A stretch of DNA of 64,000 nucleotides from Sitta carolinensis (taxonomy: Eukaryota > Chordata > Aves > Passeriformes > Sittidae), in contig CM063309.1 of NCBI GenBank assembly GCA_032173965.1, forward strand, positions 2,737,564-2,801,563, in the 5' to 3' direction. The position numbers were made by a program, and so were the translations under genes. Numbering within the stretch: position 1 is the stretch's first letter; the number at the start of each line of letters is the position of its first letter. Positions 1 through 18,237 of the stretch are shown piece after piece. Under the pieces are notes generated by a model, which was not told where the DNA came from, did not search any database, and saw only the letters and a program-made list of their open reading frames with translations.

Positions 1-345
1 CTTTTATCCCAATCCCTTCCCCAGGTCCCCAATCCCTTCCCTTTTATCCCAATCCCTTCCCTTTTATCCCAATCCCTTCCCTTTTATCCCAATCCCTTCC
101 CCTGAGCCCAAATCCCTTCCCCTGAGCCCAAATCCCTTCCCTTTTATCCCAATTCCTTCCCTGGTCCCCATTCCCTTCCCTTTTATCCCAATCCCTTTCC
201 CTGGTCCCCAATCCCTTCCCTTTTATCCCAATCCCTTCCCCTGGTCCCCAATCCCTTTCCCTGGTCCCCAATCCCTTCCCTTTTATCCCAATCCCTTTCC
301 CTGGTCCCAATCCCTTCCCCTGGTCCCCAATCCCAGCGTGCCCTT
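1..345. repeat. Minisatellite of about 20 bp at the left edge
   Basis: Tandem units of about 20 bp alternate between two variants, one containing CTTTTATCCC and one containing CCTGGTCCCC, both joined by AATCCCTTCC. The array runs off the left edge. It lies downstream of the last visible SENP1 exon, so it is in a SENP1 intron. Reading frames through it on the minus strand are repeat artefacts. Confidence 0.9.
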
Positions 346-478
346 CCCGTGAGCCCCAATCTGCCCTGCCCGGAGCCCGGCACTCCCGGCATTCCCAGCC
401 CCCCCGCATTCCCAGCCCCCCCCCGCCATTCCCAGCCCCCCCCGCCATTCCCAGCCCCCCCGGCATTCCCGGCCCCAC

Positions 479-3400
479 CTCCGTGATCTCGGGGAAGTCC
501 TCCTCGGCCGGCGGGGGCTGCGGCCCCAGGGCCAGCGGGATCTCCCTCTCCAGGGGCACTCGGAGCTGCAGCTGCACCGGGTCCCGCCCGCGGCGCTCCC
601 GCTCCTGCAGCCGCTGCGGGACAGCGCCCGCGGCACGGGCACGGCTGGAACCGGGAAAAACCTCGGGCCCCGCGGAGCGAGCCCCCCGAGAGCCCCCGAG
701 AGCCCGGAGCCCCCGAGAGACCCCCGAGAGCCCCCCGAGAGCCCGAGCCCCGAGAGACCCCCGAGAGAGCCCGCAGCCCCCCCGAGAGCCCCCGAGAGAC
801 CCCGAGAGCCCGAGAGAGCCCGAGAGCCCCCGAGAGACCCCGAGAGAGCCGAGCCCCCCGAGAGCCCCCGAGAGCCCCCGAGAGCCCGAGAGCCCCCGAG
901 AGCCCCCGAGAGCCCCCGAGAGCCCCCGAGGCCGAGAGCCCCCGAGAGACCCCGAGAGCCCCCGAGAGCCCCCGAGAGCCCCCGAGAGCCCCGAGCCCCC
1001 GAGAGACCCCCGAGAGAGCCCCGAGCCCCCCGAGAGCCCCCCGAGAGCCCCCGAGAGCCCCGAGAGCCCCCGAGAGCCCCCGAGCCCCGAGAGCCCCCGA
1101 GAGCCCCCCGAGAGCCCCCGAGAGCCCCCCGAGAGCCCCGAGGAGCCCCGAGAGCCCCGAGAGCCCCGAGAGCCCCCGAGAGCCCCCCGAGAGACCCCCG
1201 AGAGCCCCCGAGAGACCCCCGAGAGCCCCCCGAGAGCCCCGAGCCCCCCGAGAGACCCCCGAGAGAGCCCCGAGCCCCCCCCGAGAGCCCCCCGAGAGCC
1301 CCCCGAGAGCCCCCGAGAGCCCCGAGAGCCCCCGAGAGCCCCCGAGAGCCCCCCGAGAGCCCCGAGAGCCCCGAGAGCCCCCCGAGAGCCCCCGAGAGCC
1401 CCCCGAGAGCCCCCGAGAGCCCCGAGAGAGCCCCGAAGAGCCCCGAGAGCCCCGAGAGCCCCCGAGAGCCCCGAGAGACCCCCGAGAGACCCCCGAGAGA
1501 GCCCCGAGAGCCCGAGAGCCCGAGAGCCCCCCGAGAGCCCCCGAGAGCCCCCGAGCCCCCGAGCCCCCGAGAGCCCCCGAGAGCCCCGAGAGAGCCCGAG
1601 AGCCCCGAGAGCCCCCCGAGAGACCCCCGAGCCCCCGAGAGCCCCCGAGAGCCCCGAGAGAGCCCCGAGAGCCCCGAGAGCCCCGAGAGCCCCCGAGAGC
1701 CCCCCGAGAGCCCCCCGAGCCCCCGAGAGCCCCGAGAGCCCCCGAGAGCCCCGAGAGCCCCGAGAGCCCCCGAGAGCCCCCCGAGAGCCCCCCGAGCCCC
1801 CGAGAGCCCCCCGAGAGCCCCCCGAGCCTCCCAAGACCCCCCGAGAGCCCCCGAGAGCCCCCCGAGCCCCCCGAGAGCCCCCCGAGAGCCCCCGAGAGCC
1901 CCCCGAGCCCCCCGAGCCCCCGAGAGCCCCCCGAGCCCCCGAGAGCCCCCCGAGAGCCCCCCGAGCCTCCCAAGACCCCCCGAGAGCCCCCCGAGAGCCC
2001 CCCGAGCCCCCGAGCCCCGAGAGCCCCCGAGCCCCCGAGCCCCCCGAGAGACCCCCGAGCCCCCCGAGCCCCCGGCTGCTGTGCTCCCCCCTTTCCGCAG
2101 ATTCCGAGCCTTTTTCCAAGCCCTGACCGCCCTCCCAGTGCCAAAATTTCCCACAATTTCCAATCCGGGACAACATTCCCTCTTCTTCTTGCTGCTTATC
2201 CCAGGACTGGGAAACTCAAAGGACTCAAAAAAGTTTATTTTTCCTGGGTTTTTTCCCCAATCCAGTGTGTTAATCCACGTAATTCTCACCTGACTCTGGA
2301 GCTGCAGGGCCAGAGCTTTCTGCTCCTCAATTTGCCTCCACCTCTCTCTGGCTCGGGAATCATAGACGCTGGTCCTGGAAAAGCCACGGTTTTTCATGGA
2401 AAAATGGATTTAAAAAACCAGGACTTTGGTTCTTCCACCACAAAAAATCCCAGGAAAAGGCAGCAGGGAATATTAACTCACAGCTCTTTGATCCATAGCT
2501 CGGCCTGGAAAAAGGGGGGCTGGAAAGAGGGAGAAAAAAGGGTTGGAAGTGACCATAACTCCCAGAATTCCCTTATTTCCCGAATTCTCACTCTGTCCCT
2601 CTTCATTGTCACCTCCCTGTGTCCCTAAAAATCCTCAAAATCCCTCCAAAATTCCCCCATTTTCCACCCCTCACCTTGGAGCCGGAGTCCTGGAATCCTT
2701 GACCTTGAGCAAAATGACAGAATCTGAGCCTAAAAATGGGAAAAGCTTTTGGAATTTTGTCCCCTTCGATTCCCACCCCAAGTCCTGCCTGATCCCAAAT
2801 AAGAACTCCAGATTCACCATGGAATTTAAATCCCCTTCCCAGAGTTTGGGGTTATCTGGGATTTGTTTTTCATTTTGTTTGGGATTTGGGGATTTTTTGG
2901 GATTTACTTGAGATTTTTTTGGGGAATTCTCTTTGGGATTTTTTGCGGAGGTTTTTGGTTTTTTTTTTTTTTTTAATTTTTAAAACACTTATCTCAGATT
3001 TTTTAGGGGTTTATTTGGGGTTATTTTTGGGGGGGGTTATATGGCTTGGAATTTTGGTATTTTTGAGATTTTTTTTGGCCATTTCCAGTGTTATTTTCCT
3101 GGGATTCCCAGGAGTTTTTACCTTCCCCCTGCGCCGCAGCCGCCGGCTCCTCCTCGTGCTGCGGCGGCGCCGCGGAATTCCGGGGCCGGAACGTCCCAGG
3201 AAACGCCGGCGAGGGGCCCAGGGGGGCACTCTGGGAATTCTGGGGCGGCTCCGGGGCAGGTGCGACCGGGCTGGGAATTTTATGGACTTCCAGCATCTCG
3301 GGATCGTCCCTGGGAGCCTCCTGGGGAAGGGAGGGGCCGGAGCGGGGACAGCGGGAGCTGCAAAAAAAAAAAAAACCCAGTCAGGGAAATTCCTGGGAAA

Positions 3401-4841
3401 AGACTGGAGGTGGGGATCTGGGCAGAGCTACTGGGATTTCTTGGGAGAGCTCCTGGGATTTCTTGGGAGAGCTTTGGGATTTGGGCAGGGCCTGGTGGTT
3501 TTCAGGGATTTGGGGTTTTTTGGGATTCTCTGGGATTCCCGCAGGGATTCTGAGGTTCTCTGGGATTCGGGGCGGGATCTTTGAGGGTGTTTTGGGACTC
3601 ACAGGTGGAAGGGGAGCAGCGGGGAGGGTTTGCAGCTGGAGAATCTCTTCCCTGTCACCATCTGCAGCAGCTGCCGGTAAATCTCCCGCTCCTCCTCCCG
3701 CACCGTCTGCAGGGAGACCCCACGGAAAAAAAGGAAAACTCCCGTCAAAACCCTGGAACGCGCTGATCCCAAAAGATTCTCCCCCCGGGTTCAGGCGCCT
3801 GGTGGGATCCCACAAAGGCAGCGCTGAGGGAAAACCCTCAAAAATCAGGATGTAGGGCTGGGAAACGCCGGGTTTGACCCCAGCTCTGCCCGAGCCCCTC
3901 CCGATCCCAGAAATCCGCCGGGATTCCCGGGATTCCCCGCCCAGCCCGTCACCTCCTCGGCCGTGCTCAGGAAGCGCCTCGGGGCCTTCTTGGGGCTGCG
4001 GCGGCTCCAGGAGGGGCTGGGCGCCGGCTTGAGGGGGAAAGAGGCTCCGTGCAGGGAGGATTTTCCCCCAAAAGTGCTGGAATTCCCGCTGGAAGGAGGG
4101 AAAAAACGCCTCTGGTTTGCCATAAACCCCACAGACTGGTCTCAAACCCCAAACGGAATCACGGAAGAAAGGAGAAATGGAAAAAATTCCAAGTAAACCC
4201 CTCAAAGAATCCTCAAAATCCCAAATAAAATCCCTAACCCTCCTCCTCCCACCCACCCCGAAAACTAAATAAAACCCACCAAAAAAAATCTCCAAAATAA
4301 AACAAACAATCCCAACCCATCCCAAATAAATCCCCCCCCAATCCCGAATAAAATAAAAAAAACCCCAAGAATCCCAACCCCCACCAAAAAAACTCAAAAA
4401 TCCTTTCCAAAAAAAAAAAAAAAAATAAAATCCCAACTAAAACCTGCCAAAAATTCCCCCCCAAAAAAATATTCCAAGCCTCTCCCAAAATAAAACTCAA
4501 GAAAATACTCAAAACTCCAAAATCCCAAATAACCCCCCCCAAAAAAAAAAAGTATCAAATAAAACCTGGACATTTTGGATGTGCCACACCCACCTGGAAT
4601 TTTTCCGGGTCTCCAGGAAAGAGCCTCGGCTTCCCCGGGGCTTGGAGCTCCTCCACTGCCCATTGGCTCCCGGGAATCTTTCGGGAATTTCTAAGAGGAA
4701 AACCAGCAGAAATTAAAAAACCAATTTCCCCCTTCTCCAGGGATTATTTTCAGGGAAAACAGCCCCAAATTCCAGAGGGAAAACTTACCTGGGGCATAGC
4801 TGATGGAGCAGGAGGAGTTCCCAGCAGGGCAGGAGAAGCTG
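479..4841 (-). CDS. SENP1: SENP1, SUMO-specific protease 1 (N-terminal half, partial)
   Basis: SENP1 is a nuclear cysteine protease that matures SUMO precursors and removes SUMO from targets. Nine minus-strand exons match its non-catalytic half: 4789-4841, 4594-4690, 3953-4088, 3603-3706, 3122-3357, 2675-2729, 2482-2519, 2290-2374 and 479-613. Diagnostic peptides are NGQWRSS, PSPSWS followed by PKKAPRR (the position of the known NLS), [60 protein letters not shown] and EEDFPEITE. All junctions are GT-AG and in phase except at 2482-2519, which is one base short (38 rather than 39 bp). The ULP1 catalytic exons (His, Asp, Cys triad) lie beyond the left edge. The 5' coding exon is uncertain (see 5757-5831). 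It is transcribed divergently from PFKM, the same order as human 12q13. Confidence 0.93.
658..2085. repeat. 9-10 bp minisatellite, 1.4 kb, in a SENP1 intron
   Basis: More than a hundred units of GAGAGCCCC or GAGAGCCCCC, with occasional GAGACCCCC and GAGCCCC variants, fill most of the intron between the SENP1 exons at 2290-2374 and 479-613. One strand is purine-rich (GGGGGCTCTC). Frames of several hundred codons stay open on both strands because neither strand of the unit can make a stop codon; these are not genes. Confidence 0.95.
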
Positions 4842-5479
4842 CTGAGTTTGGGGGGAAAAAACTGGGGAAAAAAAAAGAGGGGAAAATTCCAATATTTTGG
4901 TTAGAAGTGGGAAAATTCCAAGGAGGAATCCAGGAAAATTACTAGGAAAAGGGAAGGGTGTTCCCAGGGTTGGTTGGGAACGGTGGCAGGAATTCACAAT
5001 TCCTAAAGTTCACCGTTCCCAACATTCACAAGTCCTAAAGCTGGCAATTCCTAATGAGCACAGCCCCCAAAACGCCAAACTTCTGAAGTTCACAATTCCT
5101 ACAATTCCCAGCTCCCAAAATTCCCAGCTCCTAAAGGTCACGATTCCCAGAACTCACAACTCCCAGGTTTTATGGGCAGCGTTTGTGGAGCAGAATGTTC
5201 CCCAGAACTGCTGGAAAAATCCAGGATTTCGCAGCTCTGCCGGCAGCGCCGGGCCCGGGGGGATCCCACACCTGGGCTCCCCATTCCCGGCAAATTCCAG
5301 GCAGAATTCCCACGTCAGGAACCGGGGAAACCCAAAACCGGGTTTGGGTCAAATGGACTAAGGCTGGGTTTTCCCAGAGAAACCGCGGCTGGAAGAGTGC
5401 CGGGAGCAGCCGGGGGAGGGAGAATTGTCCCAGATCCGCCCGAAATCGCCTTCCCGGGCCGCTGCCGCTGCAATTCCCG

Positions 5480-5745
5480 GCGGGAATGAGCCCCGGGGGA
5501 AGGAATCCCGGCGGGAATGAGCCCCGGAGGGAATGAACCCCGGGGGAATGAATCCCGGGGGAAGGACCCCGAGGGAATGAACCCCGGAGGGAATGAACCC
5601 CGGCGGGAATGAATCCGGGGGAAGGAGCCCCGAGGGAATGAACCCCGGGGGGAATGAACCCCGGGGAATGAATCCCGGCGGGAATGAATCCCGGCGGGAA
5701 TGAATCCCGGCGGGAATGAATCCCGAGGGAATGAGGAGCCCCGGC
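5480..5745. repeat. Degenerate 16-18 bp minisatellite
   Basis: Units of the type GGGAATGAACCCCGG and CGGCGGGAATGAATCC are repeated about 15 times with small length variants. The array sits just inside the first SENP1 intron, downstream of the CpG island. Confidence 0.85.
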
Positions 5746-5749
5746 CCGT

Positions 5750-6345
5750 TTCGCACCTTGCTCTCGGCGCCGAAGCCCTTGAGGGCCGGGCCGGGCCGGG
5801 CCCGCGCCGCCTCCCGGGCCTCCATCCTCATCGGGCCCCGCAGCACCGGGCACGGGGAGAGGCCGGGCAGCGGCGGAGCGCGGGGTGAGGGCAGCGGGAG
5901 CGGCGGGAGCGGCGGGAGCGGCGGGAGCGGCGGGAGCGGCAGCGCGGGAAGAGCGGCGGGAGCGGCGGGAGCGGGAGCGGCAGGAGCGGACCGCGGGAGG
6001 AGCGGCAGGAGCGGCAGGAGCGGGAGGAGCGGGAGCGCGGGAGGAGCGGCAGGAGCGGCAGGAGCGGCAGGAGCGGCAGGAGCGGGCTCCGGGAGCGCGG
6101 CAGGGCCCGCGGCCGCCGCCGCCGCACCGGAAGCGGAAGCGGCACCGGAAGCGCCCCGAGCGCGCGCGGCTCTCCCGGGCACAGCGGCGGCAGCGAGGAG
6201 GCGGCGGCGGAAGCGAGCGCCGGGAGTGAGGCGCCGCCGGAAGTGACGCAATAGCAGGGACCGGAGGCGCTCGGTGCCGGGAGAAGAGCGCGCCCCCCGG
6301 CGGCTCGGAGGAACGGGGCGGCGGCGAGGGGCGGGCGGGGGGGGA
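5750..6345. promoter_or_regulatory. Bidirectional CpG island between SENP1 and PFKM
   Basis: This is a dense CpG stretch between divergent SENP1 (minus) and PFKM (plus). From about 5885 to 6090 it is built of GAGCGGCGG and GAGCGGCAG nonamers, so part of the island is itself tandemly repeated. From 6110 to 6250 it has GGAAGCGGAAGC and GGAAGTGACG motifs that resemble ETS and CRE/ATF half sites common at housekeeping promoters. The head-to-head gene order makes a shared promoter likely. No TATA box is apparent. Confidence 0.6.
5757..5831 (-). CDS. SENP1: Candidate first coding exon of SENP1
   Basis: On the minus strand an ATG at 5829-5831, followed by a second one two codons on (MRMEAREAARAR), runs open to an AAG|GTGCG donor that ends the exon at 5757 in phase 0. 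It lies in the CpG island where SENP1 should start. Human SENP1 has MRMDAGEV near its N terminus, so the MRM-(D/E)-A start is suggestive only. I could not find the exon that must connect this one to the exon at 4789-4841 (entering in phase 0, leaving in phase 1). It could equally be 5' untranslated sequence. Confidence 0.35.
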
Positions 6346-6350
6346 GGGCG

Positions 6351-6810
6351 ACCGGACAGGGGTCACTCTGTGCGGGGCGGTCACTCTGCAGGAGCCCGTG
6401 ACCGGACAGGGGTCACTCTGTGCGGGGCGGTCACTCTGCAGGAGCCCGTGACCGGACAGGGGTCACTCTGTGCGGGGCGGTCACTCTGCAGGAGCCCGTG
6501 ACCGGACAGGGGTCACTCTGTGCGGGGCGGTCACTCTGCAGGAGCCCGTGACCGGACAGGGGTCACTCTGTGCGGGGCGGTCACTCTGCAGGAGCCCGTG
6601 ACCGGACAGGGGTCACTCTGTGCGGGGCGGTCACTCTGCAGGAGCCCGTGACCGGACAGGGGTCACTCTGTGCGGGGCGGTCACTCTGCAGGAGCCCGTG
6701 ACCGGACAGGGGTCACTCTGTGCGGGGCGGTCACTCTGCAGGAGCCCGTGACCGGACAGGGGTCACTCTGTGCGGGGCGGTCACTCTGCAGGAGCCCGTG
6801 ACCCTACAGG
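6351..6810. repeat. Homogeneous 50-bp minisatellite, nine copies
   Basis: Nine near-identical 50-bp units begin at 6351, 6401, 6451 and so on up to 6751. Each contains ACCGGACAGGGGTCACTCTG and GCGGTCACTCTGCAGGAGCC. Degenerate copies (CCTACAGGGGTCACTCTG) trail to about 6865. The identity between copies implies a recent expansion or ongoing homogenisation. It lies upstream of the first PFKM coding exon, so it is in the PFKM 5' region or first intron. Confidence 0.95.
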
Positions 6811-7064
6811 GCATGGTCAGCCTGTGTGGGGATGCTAGTGACCCTACAGGGGTCACTCTGTGTGGATGTACCTCCCTACAGCCGATCCCATCGCATTCGA
6901 CCTCGTTACAGCTGATCCCGTTCCAGTTTCTCCCTATGGTCCGTCTTGTCACAGCCGCTCCCTACATCCAAAACTGCGACAGCCAATCCCGTAATAGGGG
7001 ATCCCATTCGAGCCGGTCCCATTACAGTCAATCCCATAATAGCCGGTCCCTACAGTCGCTGATC

Positions 7065-7550
7065 CCATTACAGCCGATCCCATTACCCGATCCCGTTACC
7101 CCGATCCCATTACCCCGATCCTGTTACCACCGATCCCCGTTACCCCGATCCCATTACCCCGATCCCGTTACCCCGATCCCCGTTACCCCGATCCCATTAC
7201 CCCGATCCCGTTACCCCGATCCCATTACAGGTGATCCGTTACCACGATCCCGTTACCCACCGATCCCGTTACAGGTGATCCGTTACCACGATCCCGTTAC
7301 CCCGATCCCGTTACCATCCACGACGTACCGATCCCGTTACCTCGATCCGTTACCACCCCGATCCCGTTACCCCGATCCCGTTATACCGATCCCGTTACTC
7401 CTCCCGTTACCCCGTTACCCGATCCCTACCCGATCCCATTACCCTGATCCCTTACCCGATCCCGTTACCCTGATCCCGTTACCCCGATCCCATTACCCTG
7501 ATCCCGTTACCCCGATCCCGTTACTCCGAGCCCGTACCCCGATCCCGTTA
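7065..7550. repeat. 13-15 bp minisatellite (CGATCCCGTTACCC)
   Basis: Units of CGATCCCGTTACCC or CGATCCCATTACCC repeat for about 480 bp with small insertions. The 6865-7065 stretch before it holds looser versions of the same theme (GATCCCATTACAG, CGATCCCATCG). No coding signal was seen. Confidence 0.9.
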
Positions 7551-7619
7551 TCCCGAGCCCCGCGGCCAATCCCAGGTCCCAGCCCGTGCCCGCGCTCTGT
7601 TCCCGGCCACGGTGGCGCC

Positions 7620-8130
7620 GGCCGGGCTGTCCCCAGGCTGTCCCGGGCTGTCCCCAGGCTGTCCCGGGCTGTCCCGGGCTGTCCCCGTGCTCTCCCCGGC
7701 TGTCCCCGTGCTCTCCCCGGGCTGTCCCCGTGCTCTCCCCGGGCTGTCCCCGGGCTCTCCCCGGCTGTCCCGTGCTGTCCCCGTGCTCTCCCCGGCTGTC
7801 CCCGGCTGTCCCGTGCTCTCCCCGGCTGTCCCCAGGCTGTCCCGGGCTGTCCCCGGCTGTCCCCGGGCTCTCCCCGGGCTGTCCCCAGGCTCTCCCCGGC
7901 TGTCCCCGGCTCTCCCGGCTGTCCCCGGCCATGTCCCGGCGTCCCCCGGGCTGCTCCCCGGCCGTCCCCGGGCTCTCCCCGGCGTCCCGGCTGTCCGGGC
8001 TGCTCCCCGCGCCCGGGCGGTCCCCCGAGGCTGTCCCGCGGTCACGTGCCCCGCGGGTCCCCGGCTCCCCGCGGGTCAGTGCTCCCCCAGGCTGTCCCCG
8101 GCTCTCCCCGGGCTGTCCCCGCTGTCCCCG
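7620..8130. repeat. 9-12 bp minisatellite (GGCTGTCCCC)
   Basis: Alternating GGCTGTCCCC, GGGCTCTCCCC and CGTGCTCTCCCC units fill this stretch. The 8130-8280 segment that separates it from the next array is CpG-rich and could contain a noncoding PFKM leader exon or an alternative promoter, but nothing in it is decisive. Confidence 0.88.
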
Positions 8131-8282
8131 GCCCCGCGGTCCGTGCCCCCGGTCCAGGTCCCCGCCATGGTGCCGGTCCCGCTGGCCCAGGGCTGGGCCG
8201 GTTGCTGCCCCGCCGCGCTGTCGCTGCCGCAGTCCTGCTGCCCCGCAGTCCCGCTGCTCCCCGCGCCGAGCCGCGGCGCCCC

Positions 8283-8695
8283 GCAGGTCAGTGCTCCCCG
8301 CGGTCAGTGCTCCCCGCAGGTCAGTGCTCCCCGCGGTCAGTGCTCCCCGCAGGTCAGTGCTCCCCGCAGGTCAGTGCTCCCCGCGGTCAGTGCTCCCCGC
8401 AGGTCACTGTGCCCCCGCAGGTCATGTGCTCCCCGCAGGTCAGTGCTCCCCGCGGTCATGTCCCCGCGGTCAGTGCTCCCCGCAGGTCATGTGCCCCGCG
8501 GTCACTGCTCCCCGCAGGTCAGTGCTCCCCGCAGGTCAGTGCTCCCCGCGGGTCAGTGCTCCCCGCAGGTCAGTGCTCCCCGCAGGTCAGTGCTCCCCGC
8601 AGGTCACTGTGCCCCGCAGGTCAGTGCTCCCCGCAGGTCAGTGATCCCCGCGGTCAGTGCCCCCGCAGGTCAGTGCCCCGCAGGATCAGTGCTCC
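8283..8695. repeat. 17-18 bp minisatellite (GTCAGTGCTCCCCGCAG)
   Basis: About 23 units of GGTCAGTGCTCCCCGC, with or without AG at the end, are arranged head to tail. Many copies contain CCCGCAG|GTCAGT, a string resembling both a 3' and a 5' splice site, so transcript mapping here would be prone to false splices. Confidence 0.9.
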
Positions 8696-8729
8696 CGCAC
8701 CGGGACCGGGAACACCCGCGGACCGGCAC

Positions 8730-9275
8730 CGGCACTGGGCTGGAGCCGGGAGAGACAGCGGCAGGAAACGGGGACTGGGACCAGTAAGGAAAGCAGAGCA
8801 GATCCCGCTGGGAACAGCGGCCGGGATCAGTAATGGCCCCGGACTGGGACCAGCGCCGGGACCAGCAATGAACTGGAACCGGTCAGGGAGAGGTACTGGA
8901 ATCAGCAGGGAATGGGGACTAGGACCAGTAAGGAAAGCAGACTGGAACCAGTGAGGAGTGCAGAGTTCCCACAGGGAACACAGACTGGGACCGGTAAGGA
9001 GGATAAACTGGCACCGGTAAGTAGGGCAGACTAGGAACCACAAGGAATAGAGACTGGGACGAACAGGGAATGCAGACCGGAACCAGTAAGGACAGAGCAG
9101 CACCAGTAAGGAGGACAAACTAGCCCCAGTAAAACCGGACTGGCCCCACTAAGAACAAACTGGCACCAGTAAGAAGTGCAGAGCAGCTCCCACAGGGAAA
9201 ACAAACTGGGACCAGTAAGGACAGACTGGCCCCAGTAGAGAATAGAGACTGGGACCAGTAAAGAGGACAAAGTGA
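8730..9275. repeat. Degenerate repeat with CTGGGACCAGTAAGG cores
   Basis: Cores of CTGGGACCAGTAAGGA, CTGGCACCAGTAAG and CTGGAACCAGT recur about every 20-35 bp, separated by AGCAGA or ACAAA stretches. The array ends about 190 bp before the first PFKM coding exon. Confidence 0.8.
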
Positions 9276-9470
9276 CCCCAGTCCGGAGTCCCCCGGCGCC
9301 CCCCCGGCGGGAGTGTCCCGGCGGTGGCAGCGGGGCCGTCCCGCTGTCGCCGTCCCCGCGTTCCTCCCCCGGCGGGGCCATTCTGCGCTGGCAGCTCCAC
9401 ACGGAGGGACGCAGCTGCCCTTCCCGCCTTGGGATTTGCCCGAATTTCCCGATTTCTTCCAGGGAGGAAA

Positions 9471-17060
<7,590 letters not shown>

Positions 17061-17217
17061 CAGTGGCCAGCCCTGGTGAACCCCCAAAACACCCTTTCCC
17101 CACAGCCTTCTGGGGCTCTTCAGGGATTTTGAGAAGCGGTCCCCCGAGTGATGAGTTGAGGATGGGCGGTGGAGGTTGAGGAATTTAGGGTTAAAAGTCA
17201 CAAAATGGAGATGTTTC

Positions 17218-17223
17218 AATAAA
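17218..17223 (+). terminator. PFKM polyadenylation signal
   Basis: AATAAA lies about 160 bp after the PFKM stop codon, giving a short 3' UTR. A TG-rich stretch (GGGTCTCTGTGAGTCC) follows about 20 bp on, as expected for a downstream element. Confidence 0.8.
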
Positions 17224-17234
17224 TTCAGTGCTTG

Positions 17235-18237
17235 TCCAAGCGCTCTGGGTCTCTGTGAGTCCATGGAAAGGTGAACCTGGATCCCACTGACCCCAAATCC
17301 CTCCTGACCCTCAGGACTGGATTGCCCAGCATGACAGAGAGGGATAAAACTTGAACTTTCATCCCAAATTCTTCCCAGAAAAAAATAACAATGACAGTTT
17401 TTAGCTGCTTGGTTTCACCTTGGATAACTGCTCTACTACTGGATCCTGGAATAGATCCCCCCAGAAAACCCACACCATTACCAAAGGGTGAATTCCTGTT
17501 GGGAAACCTCAGGAAGAGCTTGAGGAGGCGGGAGGGAAGCCCTCAGCTCCACGTGGATCTCTCTGGAGAAGACTTCCTTGGCCCACTAGAATCCCAGCAC
17601 TGCAAAATTTTGGTTTTTGAGGTGCTTTCACCCTTGATGCAGCATAAAAATTATGGATACACAGGGAAAACTTCGCTTTCTATGCTGGTGAAACACCTGG
17701 ATCTTTGATTTCCAGCCAACACATCCAACAGGATTTCTCTGCATCCCAACCCTCAACTTCCTGACTTGGGTCCTTCCTTCCTTCCTCAAAGGAGAATTTT
17801 CCTTTAAATCCTTCCCTTCCCAAAACAAAAACAAACAAACAAAAAAAAACCCCAAAAACACAAGAAAAAAAAAAACAAAAAAAAACAAAAAAAAACCAAA
17901 CAAACGAGGGGAAAAATAGATTAATCCAACAGCTGGGATATAATTTGCCATCAGAGAGATATTTGCAGGACGGTGAAAAGCAGGGACAGGGGGAGAAGCG
18001 GAGGGGACAGAGGGGAAGAAATGGAGGGAATGTGAGAGGAGGACAGGGGAAAGAAATGGAGGGGACAAAACGGAAGGGACAGAGAGAGGAAACAGAGGCA
18101 GCGTGAGGGACCGGCGGGGTCCTGGATGGCCAAAGGGAACAAAAACACACGGAGAGGAACCCAGCGAGTGCGGAAGCAAGCAGGGAACCTCTGCCGGGAG
18201 CCAGGGGCGAGCCGGGCGAAGGGCAGGCGCCCCTCCC
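17235..18237. other. Convergent 3' ends of PFKM and ASB8
   Basis: This gap separates the PFKM poly(A) site (plus) from the ASB8 stop (minus), so its right part is the ASB8 3' UTR. It contains an A-rich low-complexity run near 17825-17905 and a purine-rich stretch from 17975 to 18100. No clear AATAAA for ASB8 was seen on the minus strand, and no further gene. Confidence 0.6.

Noticed and set aside
44..2176. Open frames of 550-710 codons on both strands (Gly/Ser/Arg/Leu-rich and Pro/Glu/Arg-rich)
   Set aside because: They are pure translations of the GAGAGCCCC minisatellite and its flanks inside a SENP1 intron; no homology, no splice signals of their own, equal openness on both strands.
5162..5252. 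Possible SENP1 exon reading SCEILDFSSSSGEHSAPQ on the minus strand
   Set aside because: It has a plausible acceptor but no convincing donor in phase and no convincing match to SENP1.
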